Shown piece after piece: positions 1 to 10,148 of a DNA stretch of 64,000 nucleotides (its first letter is position 1; each line of letters opens with the position of its first letter). The stretch comes from Isoetes taiwanensis (Eukaryota; Streptophyta; Lycopodiopsida; Isoetales; Isoetaceae): NCBI GenBank assembly GCA_021234155.1, contig JAJEKV010000051.1, forward strand, positions 1,614,754-1,678,753, written 5' to 3'. The position numbers and the translations under genes are program-made. Below the pieces are notes generated by a model that did no database searches, had not been told where the DNA came from, and saw only the letters and a program-made list of their open reading frames with translations.

Positions 1-879
1 TTGAATTTCTGAGTGCGACTCCTGTTGCTTGGGCTTTGCTTCATTCCGAGGTGCCCCTACTGTGCCTGGAAGTGTGGTCATCTCCATTGCCCCTACCATG
101 GCTCCTTCTGGTCGCCTTTGCGTGATTTGTACCTGCTGGCTAGGTCATCTCCTCCGTCCCTTGGGTCCTATCCATTCGAGTCTCGCACTCCTGGGCTGAC
201 GTAGTAAAGTCGTCCTTCCTTTGGTTTCTAGGTGTTTCTGGGTCCCGAATTCTTGTTCGAGCGGAATATTCTCCTCCTTGATCTTGCCCCTAATGCTGAT
301 ATAGGCCTTCAAGTTGGAGATGTTCCTTTCCTGATATGCGTCTCCTCCCCCTCATGGTCTCCTACTTTTTGGAACCGATGAAAGTTCTCCTGCTGGTGCA
401 AGGGAGCTGGAATCTCGTCCTGGTCAGCCTTAGGTGCTTTGTGGTTGCCTAGCTTGGTTGCTCCTTTTGTTGACGTTGCATGACATTCGTTTGAGCTGCT
501 GGGCTGCAAGGTCGTGGTTGTCTTCCCTCCGGTTTCTATACGCTCTTGTGTCACCATGACTTCTCTCCTCGACGGAAGATTATGCCCTCTGGCCCTAGCT
601 CGTGATGCTAACGCGGCATCGATGTCTAACGTCTTCCTGCATCTGTATTTTTCTGCCTTGCGTTCTTCCATTTGAAACTCATGTGCGTCGAGTTGGTGAA
701 GGCGTCGAGGTCCTCTTTCTGATGTGACCTCGTGGACATGGTAGTCGGGAGGTTGACATCTAGAAAATTCTTGATGCCATTGGTTACCAACCCATTTGAT
801 GAAGATTGATGATAGGCCGGTGGTGTCCTGTTCCACTCGTTTGTCGGTTGAGGTGTTTGTCGTTGTGCTTCCCTCTCTT
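1..879 (-). pseudogene. G0 internal region, unrecognised (between histone-like frame and gag)
   Basis: Two overlapping minus-strand frames (309-836 and 626-997) cover this stretch. They are rich in K, R, Q and E and have no motif I recognise. By position it corresponds to the G2 stretch between the H2A-like gene and gag (40261-41385), so it could be the C-terminal tail of the H2A-like protein or the start of gag. No zinc knuckle, protease or RT motif is visible. Function unknown. Confidence 0.3.
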
Positions 880-1328
880 GGGTCTGCCTTTTCGGTCTCC
901 TCTCTTTATCTGTCTGTACATCGGCTGGGACCTTGATGTCTTCAAGAAGTTGCGCCTCTAGCTCTTCTGTGGCTCTGGCCCTGTACTTCGAAAGCAACGC
1001 TCGTATATTCTAGAGTCTAAGGGTCTACTTGAAGGGCTCTCCTACAACATTTTGGGCTCTATAAGCAAGCAAGATGGCTCGAGCAGCATTACTGGAGACA
1101 TATCTATAATCTCCAAGTCTATGGACATTAGGACGTGTGGTATGGCATGACATGAGGGTTGTTTTGCAAAACCTCCATGATGTTTGAGGCATACTCTAAG
1201 GTCCTAGCAAAGTTGGTTTGGGGGAGTCCAATCTCTACACATGGAGTGACTTGGGCAGCTCTAGACTCTAGCTCCTTTCTAGGTATCCTGGCAATAGGGA
1301 GTGTCAATGTGGCAGCTATATAAGTCAA
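880..1328 (-). pseudogene. H2A-like histone frame of G0 (frameshifted)
   Basis: The frame at 1328-1128 gives LPIARIPRKE followed by RAAQV and then TLEYASNIMEVLQNN. I align these with the H2A alpha1 helix (FPVGRIARFL), the YAxRV turn and the alpha2 helix (VLEYLAAEVLELAGN). After a frameshift, about 1110-1020 gives AARAILLAYR, which resembles H2A alpha3 (HIQLAVR). A third frame near 960-900 gives EELEAQLLEDIKV, resembling the H2A docking segment (EELSKLLGDVTI). The order of the pieces is right for H2A. G2 has a homologous alpha2 (LDYVPNIAKYLTNKAH). Identity is low and the call rests on hand alignment; another histone-fold protein or an H2B-H2A fusion cannot be excluded. Confidence 0.5.
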
Positions 1329-1530
1329 ACTCTATTAGAAGGACACAGAATTAGGTCAAGATTTATGCTTTTGGCATGAGCAGAGGTGATGTACCAACAG
1401 TTGGACTTGGGTTGCTATGCTGAGGTCTAGATGACTATAACAAAGGGGTATTCTTGAGCACTTCTATCTAGGAGTAAGGCATCAGCTTCGAGCCGAGAGC
1501 AATAGTTGCGAGGTACTAATGGGGTATGCT

Positions 1531-1540
1531 TCTATTTACA
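1531..1540 (-). promoter_or_regulatory. decayed TATA box of the G0 H2A-like gene
   Basis: The minus strand reads TGTAAATAGA, one or two changes from CTATAAATAG, which stands at the equivalent place in G2 (42304-42313). The distance to the nearest hairpin boundary is 189 nt here and 190 nt in G2, which supports homology. Confidence 0.45.
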
Positions 1541-1728
1541 AACAAACCACAGTTTGGAAAAACAATTCAAGGGTTTGAGCAATTTTGGTCATTTTGAGCT
1601 GGGGTTTGACATTTCTAGCCTAATTTGAGGTCATAAATGGATTCTAGGCTGTCTAACGGTCCTATTGCAACAAATTTCAGGCGATTTGGAGCTCTCTAGC
1701 TCAAGTTATGGAGGTTCAAAGTTTGGAG

Positions 1729-1796
1729 GTCTCACACATTGTGCCCAGATAAAAAAATGGGAGTTTCATTTTTGCTCCTGGCGCGACGTGTGAGAC
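1729..1796. repeat. hairpin, G0, copy 1
   Basis: Inverted repeat with outer arms GTCTCACAC and GTGTGAGAC, inner arms of the GTGCCC / GGCGC type, and a central AAAAATGGGAG...CATTTTTG segment that pairs again. Stem of about 30 bp with few mismatches. Confidence 0.85.
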
Positions 1797-1941
1797 ATCG
1801 ACTCTAATTGGGTTAAACTTATCCAAATTGGGTGATCTAAGGGTCAAATCATGCTAGACTCATCGAATAGGCAGAATTGACCCCTTACTTGGTCGATTTG
1901 GAGGTGTTTAGGTCTAGTTTAGGACTAGTTTAGGTATGAAG

Positions 1942-2008
1942 GTCTCACACGTTGCGCCCAGATCAAAAATGAGAGTTTCATTTTTGCTCCTGGTGCGACG
2001 TGTGAGAC
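1942..2008. repeat. hairpin, G0, copy 2
   Basis: Same hairpin as 1729-1796, better preserved. The left arm GTCTCACACGTTGCGCC pairs with the right arm GGTGCGACGTGTGAGAC, with the CAAAAATG / CATTTTTG inner stem around a short GAGAGTTT loop. It lies about 150 bp beyond the H3-like stop codon. Confidence 0.9.
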
Positions 2009-2153
2009 ATCCTCTCAAATTGGTCTAAAAATGTCTGTTTTGACTAAAACAAAAGCTGGAACTTACTAACTCAACTTAATTAAGTAAGATTACAAATGTT
2101 GTTTAGTCAAAAACTCTTTATATTAACAAAAATTCTTCATCATTTACAAAATT

Positions 2154-2350
2154 TCACTGTGGATCTCCCTTGATGTAGCTGGCAAGCTGCATGTCCTTCT
2201 TCATTAGTGTCACCCTCTTCGGATGAACTGTGCAGGCTGTCGAATCTTCAAAATGCTGCACTAGTTTTTGCTCTGTTGCCTCTTGCAGTGCCAGCAACAT
2301 CTCGTCCGTCTCGGCCAAATTGCAAGCTACCCTATTACATGGCTTAATTT
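2154..2350 (-). pseudogene. histone H3-like C-terminal fragment of G0
   Basis: An open minus-strand frame ends at a TGA at 2156-2154. It encodes LALQEATEQKLVQHFED, then STACTVHPKRVTLMKKD and MQLASYIKG. These match the H3 alpha2 helix (AALQEAAEAYLVGLFED), the L2 loop (CAIHAKRVT) and alpha3. VTLM followed by a basic residue is more like plant CENH3 than canonical H3 (VTIMPKD). The start is lost: upstream sequence runs straight into the position where G1 inserted, and comparison with G2 shows the N-terminal part was already deleted. It lies between two hairpin pairs, exactly as in G2. Against G2, changed codons are mostly synonymous. Confidence 0.85.
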
Positions 2351-2354
2351 AGAC

Positions 2355-2359
2355 CTTTC
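2355..2359. repeat. target-site duplication CTTTC, left of G1
   Basis: CTTTC lies directly before the G1 5' LTR and is repeated exactly at 21887-21891 directly after the 3' LTR. Confidence 0.9.
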
Positions 2360-4006
2360 TGTGACATTCCAGGGGAATATACGCTATGAATACGTATATT
2401 CCTGGACCCGTCACTATACAAGCCTATCTTCATAGCCTTGTATACCATAGATTGTGGCACTAGGGGGCATGACTAAGTTATTCATATAACTTAGCCAACC
2501 TTAGGTTAAGACCATTTTCCACGTGGCCTTAACCTATTGGGCAACCGCCACACGAGACTCACCCGATTGGTGCCACGTGGCATCTTAGGTGGACCTAACT
2601 TATATAGGCTGGAACCCTAACCCTAGGCCTCTTTCCAGCCCTAGCACCCAGAGACTCATCTACTCGTTTGAAACCCTGTTTCGAACATCGTTTGCTGTGG
2701 CATAGACTGGTGCAGCAGCCCCCGCAGGGTAGACTCGTTCTTGGAGCAAGAGCAAAGATCACGTGAGTCGAAGACCATGGAGGCACACCTGGATCGGGAG
2801 GGAGAGCATCAGGAGCAGGTATGTAGGGTAGTAGTTGTGATAGCTCATCTGGAATTAGCATTCCAGATGTGCTAGTATCTTGTATCTAGAGTAGAGCCAT
2901 CCTAGAACCCGTATTCAACATCTTGAACCCTAATCAATGAACCCTAACCATTAGTTAGATTGTATGATTAGGTTAAGATGTTCTTCTTATGATCATTCTT
3001 AGGATATGATGATTATGTGATGTTGGTTGATCATGTTGCTCCTCTTGTATTGGGAAGGGGGGTAGAGACCTAGGGCCATATGTAGTATGCTCCTAGAGTA
3101 GATCCCTTAGTTCCTATTAGATGCGGCCTGTGCATAGGAGCCCACCCGGCTATTGAGGCTATGACGTGACTCAGCACCACATAACGGGGCTAGAGGGAAA
3201 GTGGAGGGAGGATCCCTGCCGAGTGGGGGCTTCGGGGGATCCCATAGTGGGCTAGGCTTATGGTCGGTCACTTCGTGTGGGCCGGGCATGGGTCCGACAC
3301 CTCCTGGGGCAATGGTGTTGCCCTGCCTCTCGAGAGCTGCAAGTGTTGGCTTGGCTCTCGTTTTGGGGGGTTAAGTCGGGTACGAATCGTGTGTCGCCAC
3401 GATTCTCTAGCCGCCCACGGAACCTCTAGACCCTGGGAAGGGGAGATGCAACCCTTCCTGCCTCATCGGACCAGGGAGATGCAACCTGGAGTAGTCCCGA
3501 TGGGTGATGCCATGGGATTGCGTATCCGGAAGGCTAGAGTCATGCCAGAGCCTGATTTAGCCCATCTGCAAAGTATGCACAGGAGGGGCGGATGGAGTGG
3601 TCAACCCTAGCCATTGTCTATAGCCAGCCCCGCCATTGTTATGACTCGGTCTGCTCTATCTTGAGGCCTAGCCAGTCAGTCACCCTCCTTATGAGTCGGA
3701 GCCATGGGTAGGAGCTCTTATGTTTTATGGCATAGGATTATCTTCTTTGCAGTTGTGGATATGTGATGGACTACCCTTCGAGGTAGTATGTTGTATTGTT
3801 ATTGCTAGTTCTGACGTTGTTTATGCTTCCGCTGTGATAGGAGCCCATAGGGGAAGGGCGCGCAAGACACCTTCGTGTCCCCTGCCCGCACTAGGATTCT
3901 CTCAGAGTGCGGGTTAGACGGAGGGTCCATGCGGTTGATGGACCGGATGGGGGATTTCCTGCCGAGTGTACGGTCGGGCGCCGTACATTTAGCAGGGAGC
4001 GTCACA
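2360..4006 (+). repeat. G1 5' LTR (1647 bp)
   Basis: Starts TGTGACA, ends GCGTCACA, and matches 20260-21886 almost throughout. The U3 part holds G-boxes and a TATA box. Open frames inside it (for example 3260-3610) recur at 11315 and 21167 only because the LTR recurs; I do not consider them genes. Confidence 0.95.
2520..2608 (+). promoter_or_regulatory. LTR U3 core promoter with two G-boxes and TATA box
   Basis: CACGTG palindromes stand at 2520-2525 and 2574-2579, the second within GCCACGTGGC. TATATAGG follows at 2601-2608. The same arrangement is present in the 3' LTR (TTATATAGG at 20496-20504). G-boxes bind plant bZIP and bHLH factors, so light or stress responsiveness is plausible but inferred. 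Confidence 0.65.
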
Positions 4007-4007
4007 A

Positions 4008-4019
4008 TGGTATCAGAGC
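4008..4019 (+). other. primer-binding site of G1, copy one
   Basis: TGGTATCAGAGC starts one base after the LTR end. It is the usual plant retrotransposon PBS complementary to the 3' end of initiator tRNA-Met. Confidence 0.9.
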
Positions 4020-4715
4020 AATGTTCTTGGTTGACCAAGAGCTAGCCCTGACCATATCCCTGAATAGGTAGACTAACTGGCCTAGCTAATGAATGGAATG
4101 AGAATTCCAGTCTTGAACCGCGAAAGGGGAGAAAATTTTTTCCCATTAGTAGGGTCGTAATTAGATTAAGTATAGTCTAAGTGGTGGAAATAATATAGTC
4201 AAAAGAAACCTTCTAGTAAATTTGAGCTCAAGTTGTTCATGAACCGCACCTTTCAAGCAAAAAAATTGAATGAGAAATCGCTCAAAATAAAGCTTGAAAG
4301 AAATGGCGTGAAATGACCACTACTTGGCCCAAAAAGGAATTAGGAAATTTTGAGAAATAGTTAAGTGATTAGGGGAAGTACCTTAATTATTAACCCATAG
4401 TTATAATAAAATTTACTCTTAGGAAAAAGTAGTTAATAAACCTATAGAAGCGCCTCTACTCCCTAGAAGTTCCCAAAAGGTAGCTTGAACCTCCCTCTTA
4501 CCCTTGTAAAGCGAATTAGAAGCTAATCTCCTGCCACCACAAGAGTGTCCACCAAACGAACAAAATTTAATCGAGATCGATCCAAAGGAGCCGCCGAAGA
4601 TAGAGGCAAGATCGCCGAAAGAGGCCACCATCAAGGAAGCTAAGCTGTTGGGAGGACCAAACAAGTAGCTAGGAAGGTTGGAAGCTCCAGCTTGCACCGC
4701 AACGTTGAAGCACTC
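4020..4715 (+). other. G1 leader, no gene seen
   Basis: AT-rich leader between the PBS and the H3-like frame. The opening GACCAAGAGC resembles the leader of G2 read on its own strand. Minus-strand frames here and downstream (4419-5343) are serine- and leucine-rich antisense shadows. Confidence 0.6.
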
Positions 4716-5654
4716 ATGGTGGGCGGCGACAAGCAAATTCTTGAGGCCCCGCGACCTAGGCCAGACGACGAACTTAGCCACTCAAGCTCTTCGCATCGAA
4801 TCGCTTCACCTTCGTGGAGGAGCAACGACTTAGCACTTCAGTGAATGATCGCAAGGCTTGGGGAAATTGAGATCGCGGGTATCCTGCTTCTCGGCAGAGG
4901 AAGAGCAAGTAGCAAGAGCAACCTCAAAGAATGAGCAACCCCAAAGAATGGGAGAGAAGGTGAAGAGCAAGTAGCAAGAGCAACTTCGACAAGAGGGAGC
5001 AACCGCAACACCGTGAAGAATAGGGAGCAAAGCAAGCAAGAGGGAGCAACCTCCTAAGAATACGAAAGCAACCCCAGCCGCAGAAAACAAAGAAGAAGGG
5101 GAGCGAGCAATCAATGCGGAAGAAAAGGAAGGAAGAGACGCAGGCAAGGAGAGAACCACAACTAGACGAACTGGAGGAGGATGAGCCCGAAGAAGAAGAA
5201 GGCAACATGCAAGAATTATCTCCGCCAATGGATCTGACAAGGTAGCCGACCAGGGTCGAAAAGCTAGCCTCCACCACCTCGACTCGATTCCCCGAAGAAG
5301 GTCCGCCATGGGCCAAATCCCCAAAGACAAGAGAGAGCTTCAAAGATATTCGGCATTGCCAACAGCGTACCAGTCTGATGATCCAGAAACTGCCTTTTCG
5401 AGTGCCTACATCAAAGGTCTATCCAGGAGTTCGAGATAGGCTACGACTACCGAACCACATCAACGACGGCGGGATCTCGCCACGAAGCGGCCAAAGCCGA
5501 GGAGGCCAAGATCTGCACCCTTGATGGTCCGAGCCCTGTAGGAGGCAGCGGAGGCGGAGCTGGTACAACCTTTTGAAGAAGCTCTGCGCGATCCATACCA
5601 AGCAGGCCCAAAGACCTCCACCCGGTGAGGAGGAGTCGCAAGGAGAAGTCGTGA
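4716..5654 (+). pseudogene. histone H3-like gene of G1, copy one (frameshifted)
   Basis: ATG at 4716 opens MVGGDKQILEAP, which aligns with the G2 start MARTKQIKKEAP. A long low-complexity charged linker follows, with repeated GAAGAGCAAGTAGCAAGAGC units near 4901 and 4963. The fold then appears in pieces. About 5337-5402 gives SFKDIRHCQQ and LMIQKLPF (canonical LREIRKYQ, LLIRKLPF). Another frame gives QEF, like AQDF. 5527-5580 gives AL-stop-EAAEAELVQPFEE (canonical ALQEAAEAYLVGLFED), where the stop TAG is one change from CAG. LCAIHTK follows at about 5585-5607 (canonical LCAIHAK). 5604-5654 gives RPKDLHPVRRSRKE before TGA (canonical MPKDIQLARRIRGE). Pieces are in the right order across different frames. 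Non-functional as read, unless the frameshifts are sequence errors. Confidence 0.8.
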
Positions 5655-5967
5655 AGAGCCCCAGTCTGCAAACTATATAAATATAAGTTTTTTCTGCACA
5701 TTGTTTTACTCATTAGAAGTAAATTTACTATAAATTAATTGCTTGTAGAATATAAAATATTCTTGTATAAATTAATTGTAGTAGAATCCCTTGCATCTTA
5801 CTTAAAATGCTCTTAATTGGCTAAGTAGCATAGTCACTTGATTTAGGGCAAAATTGATCCAAATTTCGTACCAAAAGATGTTAGAATGCTTAGAAATTGT
5901 CTAGAAATGCAGTGTAGCACTTTAAATTTGTTAAAAATATCCAAAAATAGCTAGAATCGGCCCACCC

Positions 5968-6029
5968 GGGTGAGACCGCGCCAAACACGTCTGCGTTAAG
6001 CGCAGAGGGCCATCCGCTGTGATTCACCC
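5968..6029. repeat. hairpin, G1 copy one, first
   Basis: GGGTGAGACCGCGCC pairs with the decayed right arm ending GATTCACCC; inner arms CTGCG / CGCAG. The equivalent in copy two (14022-14084) is better preserved. Confidence 0.8.
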
Positions 6030-6167
6030 TTGGTTTATATATTTGCACTTTTAGATATCTCTTTGGTATGAAATAAGTTGCTAGTTAGTTTAGAATTGGC
6101 CCAAATAGGCATTCTAAGATCTTATGGTTCTTGAAATTGTTGAATCTTGTCAAAAATCAAGGGAGTA

Positions 6168-6230
6168 GGGTGAAACCGCGCCAAATGGGTGTGCGTTATC
6201 AACGCAGATGTCATTGGCGCGGATTCACCC
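6168..6230. repeat. hairpin, G1 copy one, second
   Basis: GGGTGAAACCGCGCCAAATG pairs with CATTGGCGCGGATTCACCC, with the inner palindrome GCGTTATCAACGC. Near-perfect stem of about 27 bp. Confidence 0.9.
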
Positions 6231-6374
6231 GGGTCATATGATTCGAAGTCAAAAATTTAGCAAAATTGCATTGAAAAGGGTCTTAGTACATATGCTAGTC
6301 TTCTAGCTTGCACTCTAATGTCTTGTAGTACCCCATTCTAGCTTTTCAATCTATTTGAACCTCATCTTAAAAGA

Positions 6375-6463
6375 ATTCCCACAGTAGCGGGGATCGAACC
6401 TCCCACCCATAGGGTTGAACCCCCCCCCAAACCCCCCCGTGCCAACCACTAAGGGCGGGCATC
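6375..6463 (-). other. tRNA-related Pol III-type box pair, G1 copy one
   Basis: On the minus strand an A-box-like TTAGTGGTTGGCAC is followed by GGTTCGATCCCC-type B-box sequence (GTTCGATCCCC). I could not fold a credible cloverleaf, and a C/G homopolymer lies between the boxes. It resembles the head of a tRNA-derived SINE. The equivalent in copy two is 14493-14576, so it was in G1 before the duplication. Confidence 0.5.
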
Positions 6464-7057
6464 GTTTATGTTTGAATTATAATTCTTAATTAAATTTAAG
6501 CTTTAACAATGTTAGATAATACTAATGGCCAAGCCTTAGACTTAGAACCAAGATCCTTAAGCTAGATAGAGACAGCATCGGCATCCATCACAGCTCAGCT
6601 GTCGCTCTTATCTTCTTAAGCGTCTTCTTGTCTACATACATGTAGTATAGTTAAACCTTTTTCTTAGAAATCCAGCTAGTTGCCAAGGCCTTAGAAATTG
6701 TTGTCACACGTTGGTATGATACACCAACACATTATAGGTGCACTATCATCAAGTATGCCTTGTATCATAGATAATTGTCTAGGAATTCATTTTATCTAGG
6801 TAATTCAGTCTAGCACACCAAGTACACCCAGTGAATGAGTCTCCTTCTACCACCTCATAACAGTAAATAAGTACCTTCCTCAGTGTCTAGCAAAGTGCCA
6901 AGTGGGTCAATTAAGGGAGAGTGGATAAAGACATAAAAATAGGGTTTGCAGAGTAAGTAGATATAAGTAATTATTGTATGGTAATATTAGTTGCCTTGTG
7001 CTTAGGGCAATAATATAGGTCAGGAGAACCTTCGTTGCAGATCCTCGAGCCTCGACA

Positions 7058-7359
7058 GTGGAGCCACTCGACAACATCAATGAATTGAAAGCAGAGGGCA
7101 ACTTATGGAGGAAGCTTCAGCTAATCAAACGCCAAGATGGTGTACAGAGAAGGCCGAACACAAATAAGAAAGGGGAGCCTATCGGAAGGACGACTGCGAC
7201 ATCAGGAGAGACATAAGAATTGCCAAGAGGGCTATGCAACAGCCAGTGGGCATCAAGGCACTTACAAAATTGACCACATTAGGGGAGGAACATCTCCTAG
7301 TCAAGGATATTCTCCAAGTGCCATATTGTCTCGAGGAACGGCCCCACATCGATGACTAA
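7058..7359 (+). pseudogene. second histone-like frame of G1, copy one (weak)
   Basis: This is the frameshifted counterpart of 15171-15468; see that entry for the alignment. Here the frame breaks within the alpha3-like part, and the stop is the TAA at 7357-7359. It lies after the hairpin pair and before the gag region, the position of the H2A-like gene in G2 and G0. Confidence 0.3.
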
Positions 7360-9279
7360 TGTCACAGCTACGCCACCAACAAGTAGACTTCATCGACTTA
7401 TGATATCAAGAGCCCTAAAGGATGAGACTGGATATACCTCCTCGGAAGGGAAATTATCATAGGTATCCAGGCCATAGTAGTATCAGATTTGGACTTCAAG
7501 CAAACATGCTTGACTAAGGAGGTACTACAAGCCAGCAAGGGTGGGCCTCTCAGGAATAGGAATATGGCAAACTGCAACAAACTTCTTCCTCATCAGCCCG
7601 ATACTTCAGAGCAGCTGCATCAACCTCGACAGCGCCATCTCAAGATTACGACAATCTTCTACCTTAGAGATTGGAGGTCAAGCACCATCAAGAAGAGGCA
7701 TCATGAGGGACCAAATATTAGCATTATTAATTGATCAGTCAAGAATAGTCCTTGCAGATAGATGCACACAAACTCCTCTCAGCAAGAGAAGTTGCACAGT
7801 TAGAAGTGGTAAAGTACTCAACATTGTCATCAGTCTTATAACAGCAGCATGTCGCCGCCAAAATGAAGAATCAAATCAACAAGCTCAACACAACAATATC
7901 AATTCAGGAGTTAGAAGAATCATCCTCGAATCTCATGACCTTCAAGCCTTTGGGATGCAACACCGAACCTTAGGTCGCCACTACATCAGCAAGTCCACTA
8001 AGAGGGATAATGTTAATGAAGGTAGTCAGCATCAACAGTAAGGACGAGCAGAGTCAGAATATGTGCATTAAAAGAAAGCAGGGCACTTGAATGATCATGC
8101 AACAACTCCAAGGATACCAGATTCTTTTCAACAAATTATGGATCATCGCCTTGCTACTCCAATGACTAACGACTATACCAGCTTTAAACAAGCTTGAGGG
8201 CCTATCAGATCGTTGAGTTCTTAAAATTATGGGTGATAATATCCATGATGGGATTGGGACGAAATTTCGAGTAGATTTTTGTCTTTTCTTTTAGAAGGGA
8301 TGTACCCAAGATTTGAGCAAAGCTTCAAGGATTGGGAAGAAAATGTATGGAGTACAACAATTGTATACATTGCTGGCAGATATCCAACATATTGGAACCT
8401 CTTCGTGAGCTTGATCACCTCGCTAAGAAGGATTCAATAATAGGATAACCGTCGACCATGTATATGACGAGTACTTCCGCAGCACAAGGAATAATCCGAC
8501 CAAATGAAGGGAAGCAATCTAATAAGTCCGGCCAACTTCTTAGATGGCATCAACTCAAAGGTAGGGCTATTTCAAGAGGGCAATAATTAAGAAAGGGTAG
8601 ATCCTAGAGTATAGATCTAAAACAAGAATAATTATCTAACCATGTAGTTTTCTATGTGTGCCCAAAAGTAATGTCATGCCGACTAACTTGTGGCCATAGG
8701 ATTTATGTAAGTAGTTCTTTAACCTGTAATTTTGCACCTCCTAGATGACGGACATCTTTAAGAGCAAGACTCTTAAGTCTAAATCTAGGCCAGTAATTAA
8801 GCCAAGGCCAAGTAATTAGCAAAGACCAACGGAACAAGAGTCAAGTTCGACATCAACCTAGAAGCGAAAGCAAAGTAGAGCATCGGCACCAACTTATGTA
8901 CATTGGCAACTATGACCTCATAATAAGCATGCAATATTAAAAGCCGGCTAAGGCAATAATTGATTATCATAAGCAAGAGATACTTATCCCAAAGACCAAA
9001 GAGCAAGTACCTTATAATTTAAGTTAAGGAAGTAATTCCAATCGTTAACGCGCATGTCGGTAAAAGCAATTACTTAAGTACATCATGAGGGATTAGGGTC
9101 GCATAAACCTACAAGTTGTCGACCCCGACTACAAGAGTAAGAAGGAAGATGCTACTTCGAAACAGTTGCCTCGGCCAATTTCTAAGTTAATCAAGAAGTC
9201 CCATGATATATCTCCAGGTGAAATTTGAGAGCTTTTGCTCTATAGAGGCATAGAGTCTGAAATCACTCTTGCACCGGAG
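7360..9279 (+). pseudogene. G1 gag/protease region, copy one (decayed)
   Basis: By position this should hold gag, the zinc knuckle and the protease. Frames at 7489-7734 and 7541-8041 are short, and I recognise no gag core, CCHC or DSG motif. The stretch at about 8300-8560 reappears in decayed form at about 51790-52060 in G3, which marks it as a conserved part of the element. Frames are broken throughout. Confidence 0.45.
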
Positions 9280-9810
9280 GCAGAGCCGATCAGCAAGGCT
9301 CTTTATAGAATCAGCACTTCCGAGCTAGCAGAGCTCAAGAAGCAGTTATAGGAGTTGATCAACTTGGGGATCCTTTCGGCCAAGATGGAAGTCTAAAGAT
9401 GTATATCAACCATGGGTAGCTCAACAAGCAATGACATAATGGATCAGCCCCAAGAAGCAGGATTCTTCTACAAAATCGACTTAAGCTCGGGCAATCAGCA
9501 AATAAGGATGAAGGGGGAAGATAATTATAAGACTCCTTGAACTTCGGTATGGGCACTATCACTTCACAGTGATGCCCTTGAGTCTATGGAATGCTCCACC
9601 AACTTGTATGCATTTGAGGACGACGTCTTCGAAGATTCCTTGGATGATTTCTTCATCAATTCTCTTCGACAACATCGTGATCTACAGCAAATCAATGGAA
9701 GAGCATGCAGCAGTGGAGATGTTAAGACGTCGCCACTCATTGGCAAGCTTTTGAAGCAGCAATTTGCAATGCCATCTCCACTTCGGCAGGCAAATTCGGT
9801 AAGAAGATAG
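9280..9810 (+). pseudogene. G1 reverse transcriptase remnant, copy one
   Basis: Broken frames give ALYRIS-SELAELKKQL (Ty3/gypsy RT start PYRMS..EL.ELKKQL), then KIDLSSGNQQIRMK (family KIDLRSGYHQIRIK), then FDNIVIYSKSMEEHA (family LDDILIYSKSxEEH). The catalytic Asp-Asp pair of the YxDD box has become Asp-Asn, so this RT would be inactive even if the frames were joined. There is an in-frame stop just after LKKQL. Confidence 0.75.
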
Positions 9811-10148
9811 AAGAAGCCATCTCATCCAACATAGAGTTCAAGCATAGTGGGCTAGTCTTTGCAAGAGTGCAAGGACGGACTAAGAAAAAAGAAACCTTCA
9901 AATATTTTAAAAAGGAAGGTAATCTTTAATATCAAAGAACAACTATACTCAAAGCATAAGGAGTAAGAAAAATTTTCGAGGACACGCATAATAACCCTAT
10001 TTCTGGCCATGCAAAATTTATAAAGGCCTACTTCAAGATTAGAAGTAGCTACGTCGGCCGGTATGAAGAAGCGGATAATGTCGGACATAGCCAAGAATGT
10101 GTCGATGGAGCCAAAGACACAAGGGCGTAACAACTTCAATTCGAGTTT

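Noticed and set aside
1729-2008. CRISPR-like repeats
   Set aside because: The units are single palindromes of ~67 bp in pairs with long unequal spacing, inside a plant retrotransposon.
3260-3610. 116-residue frame inside the LTR, repeated at 11315 and 21167
   Set aside because: It recurs only because the LTR recurs, has no recognisable domain, and is altered by indels in the third copy.
4419-5343. Serine/leucine-rich minus-strand frames
   Set aside because: They are antisense to the charged, AGC/AAG-rich linker of the H3-like gene and show no motif.
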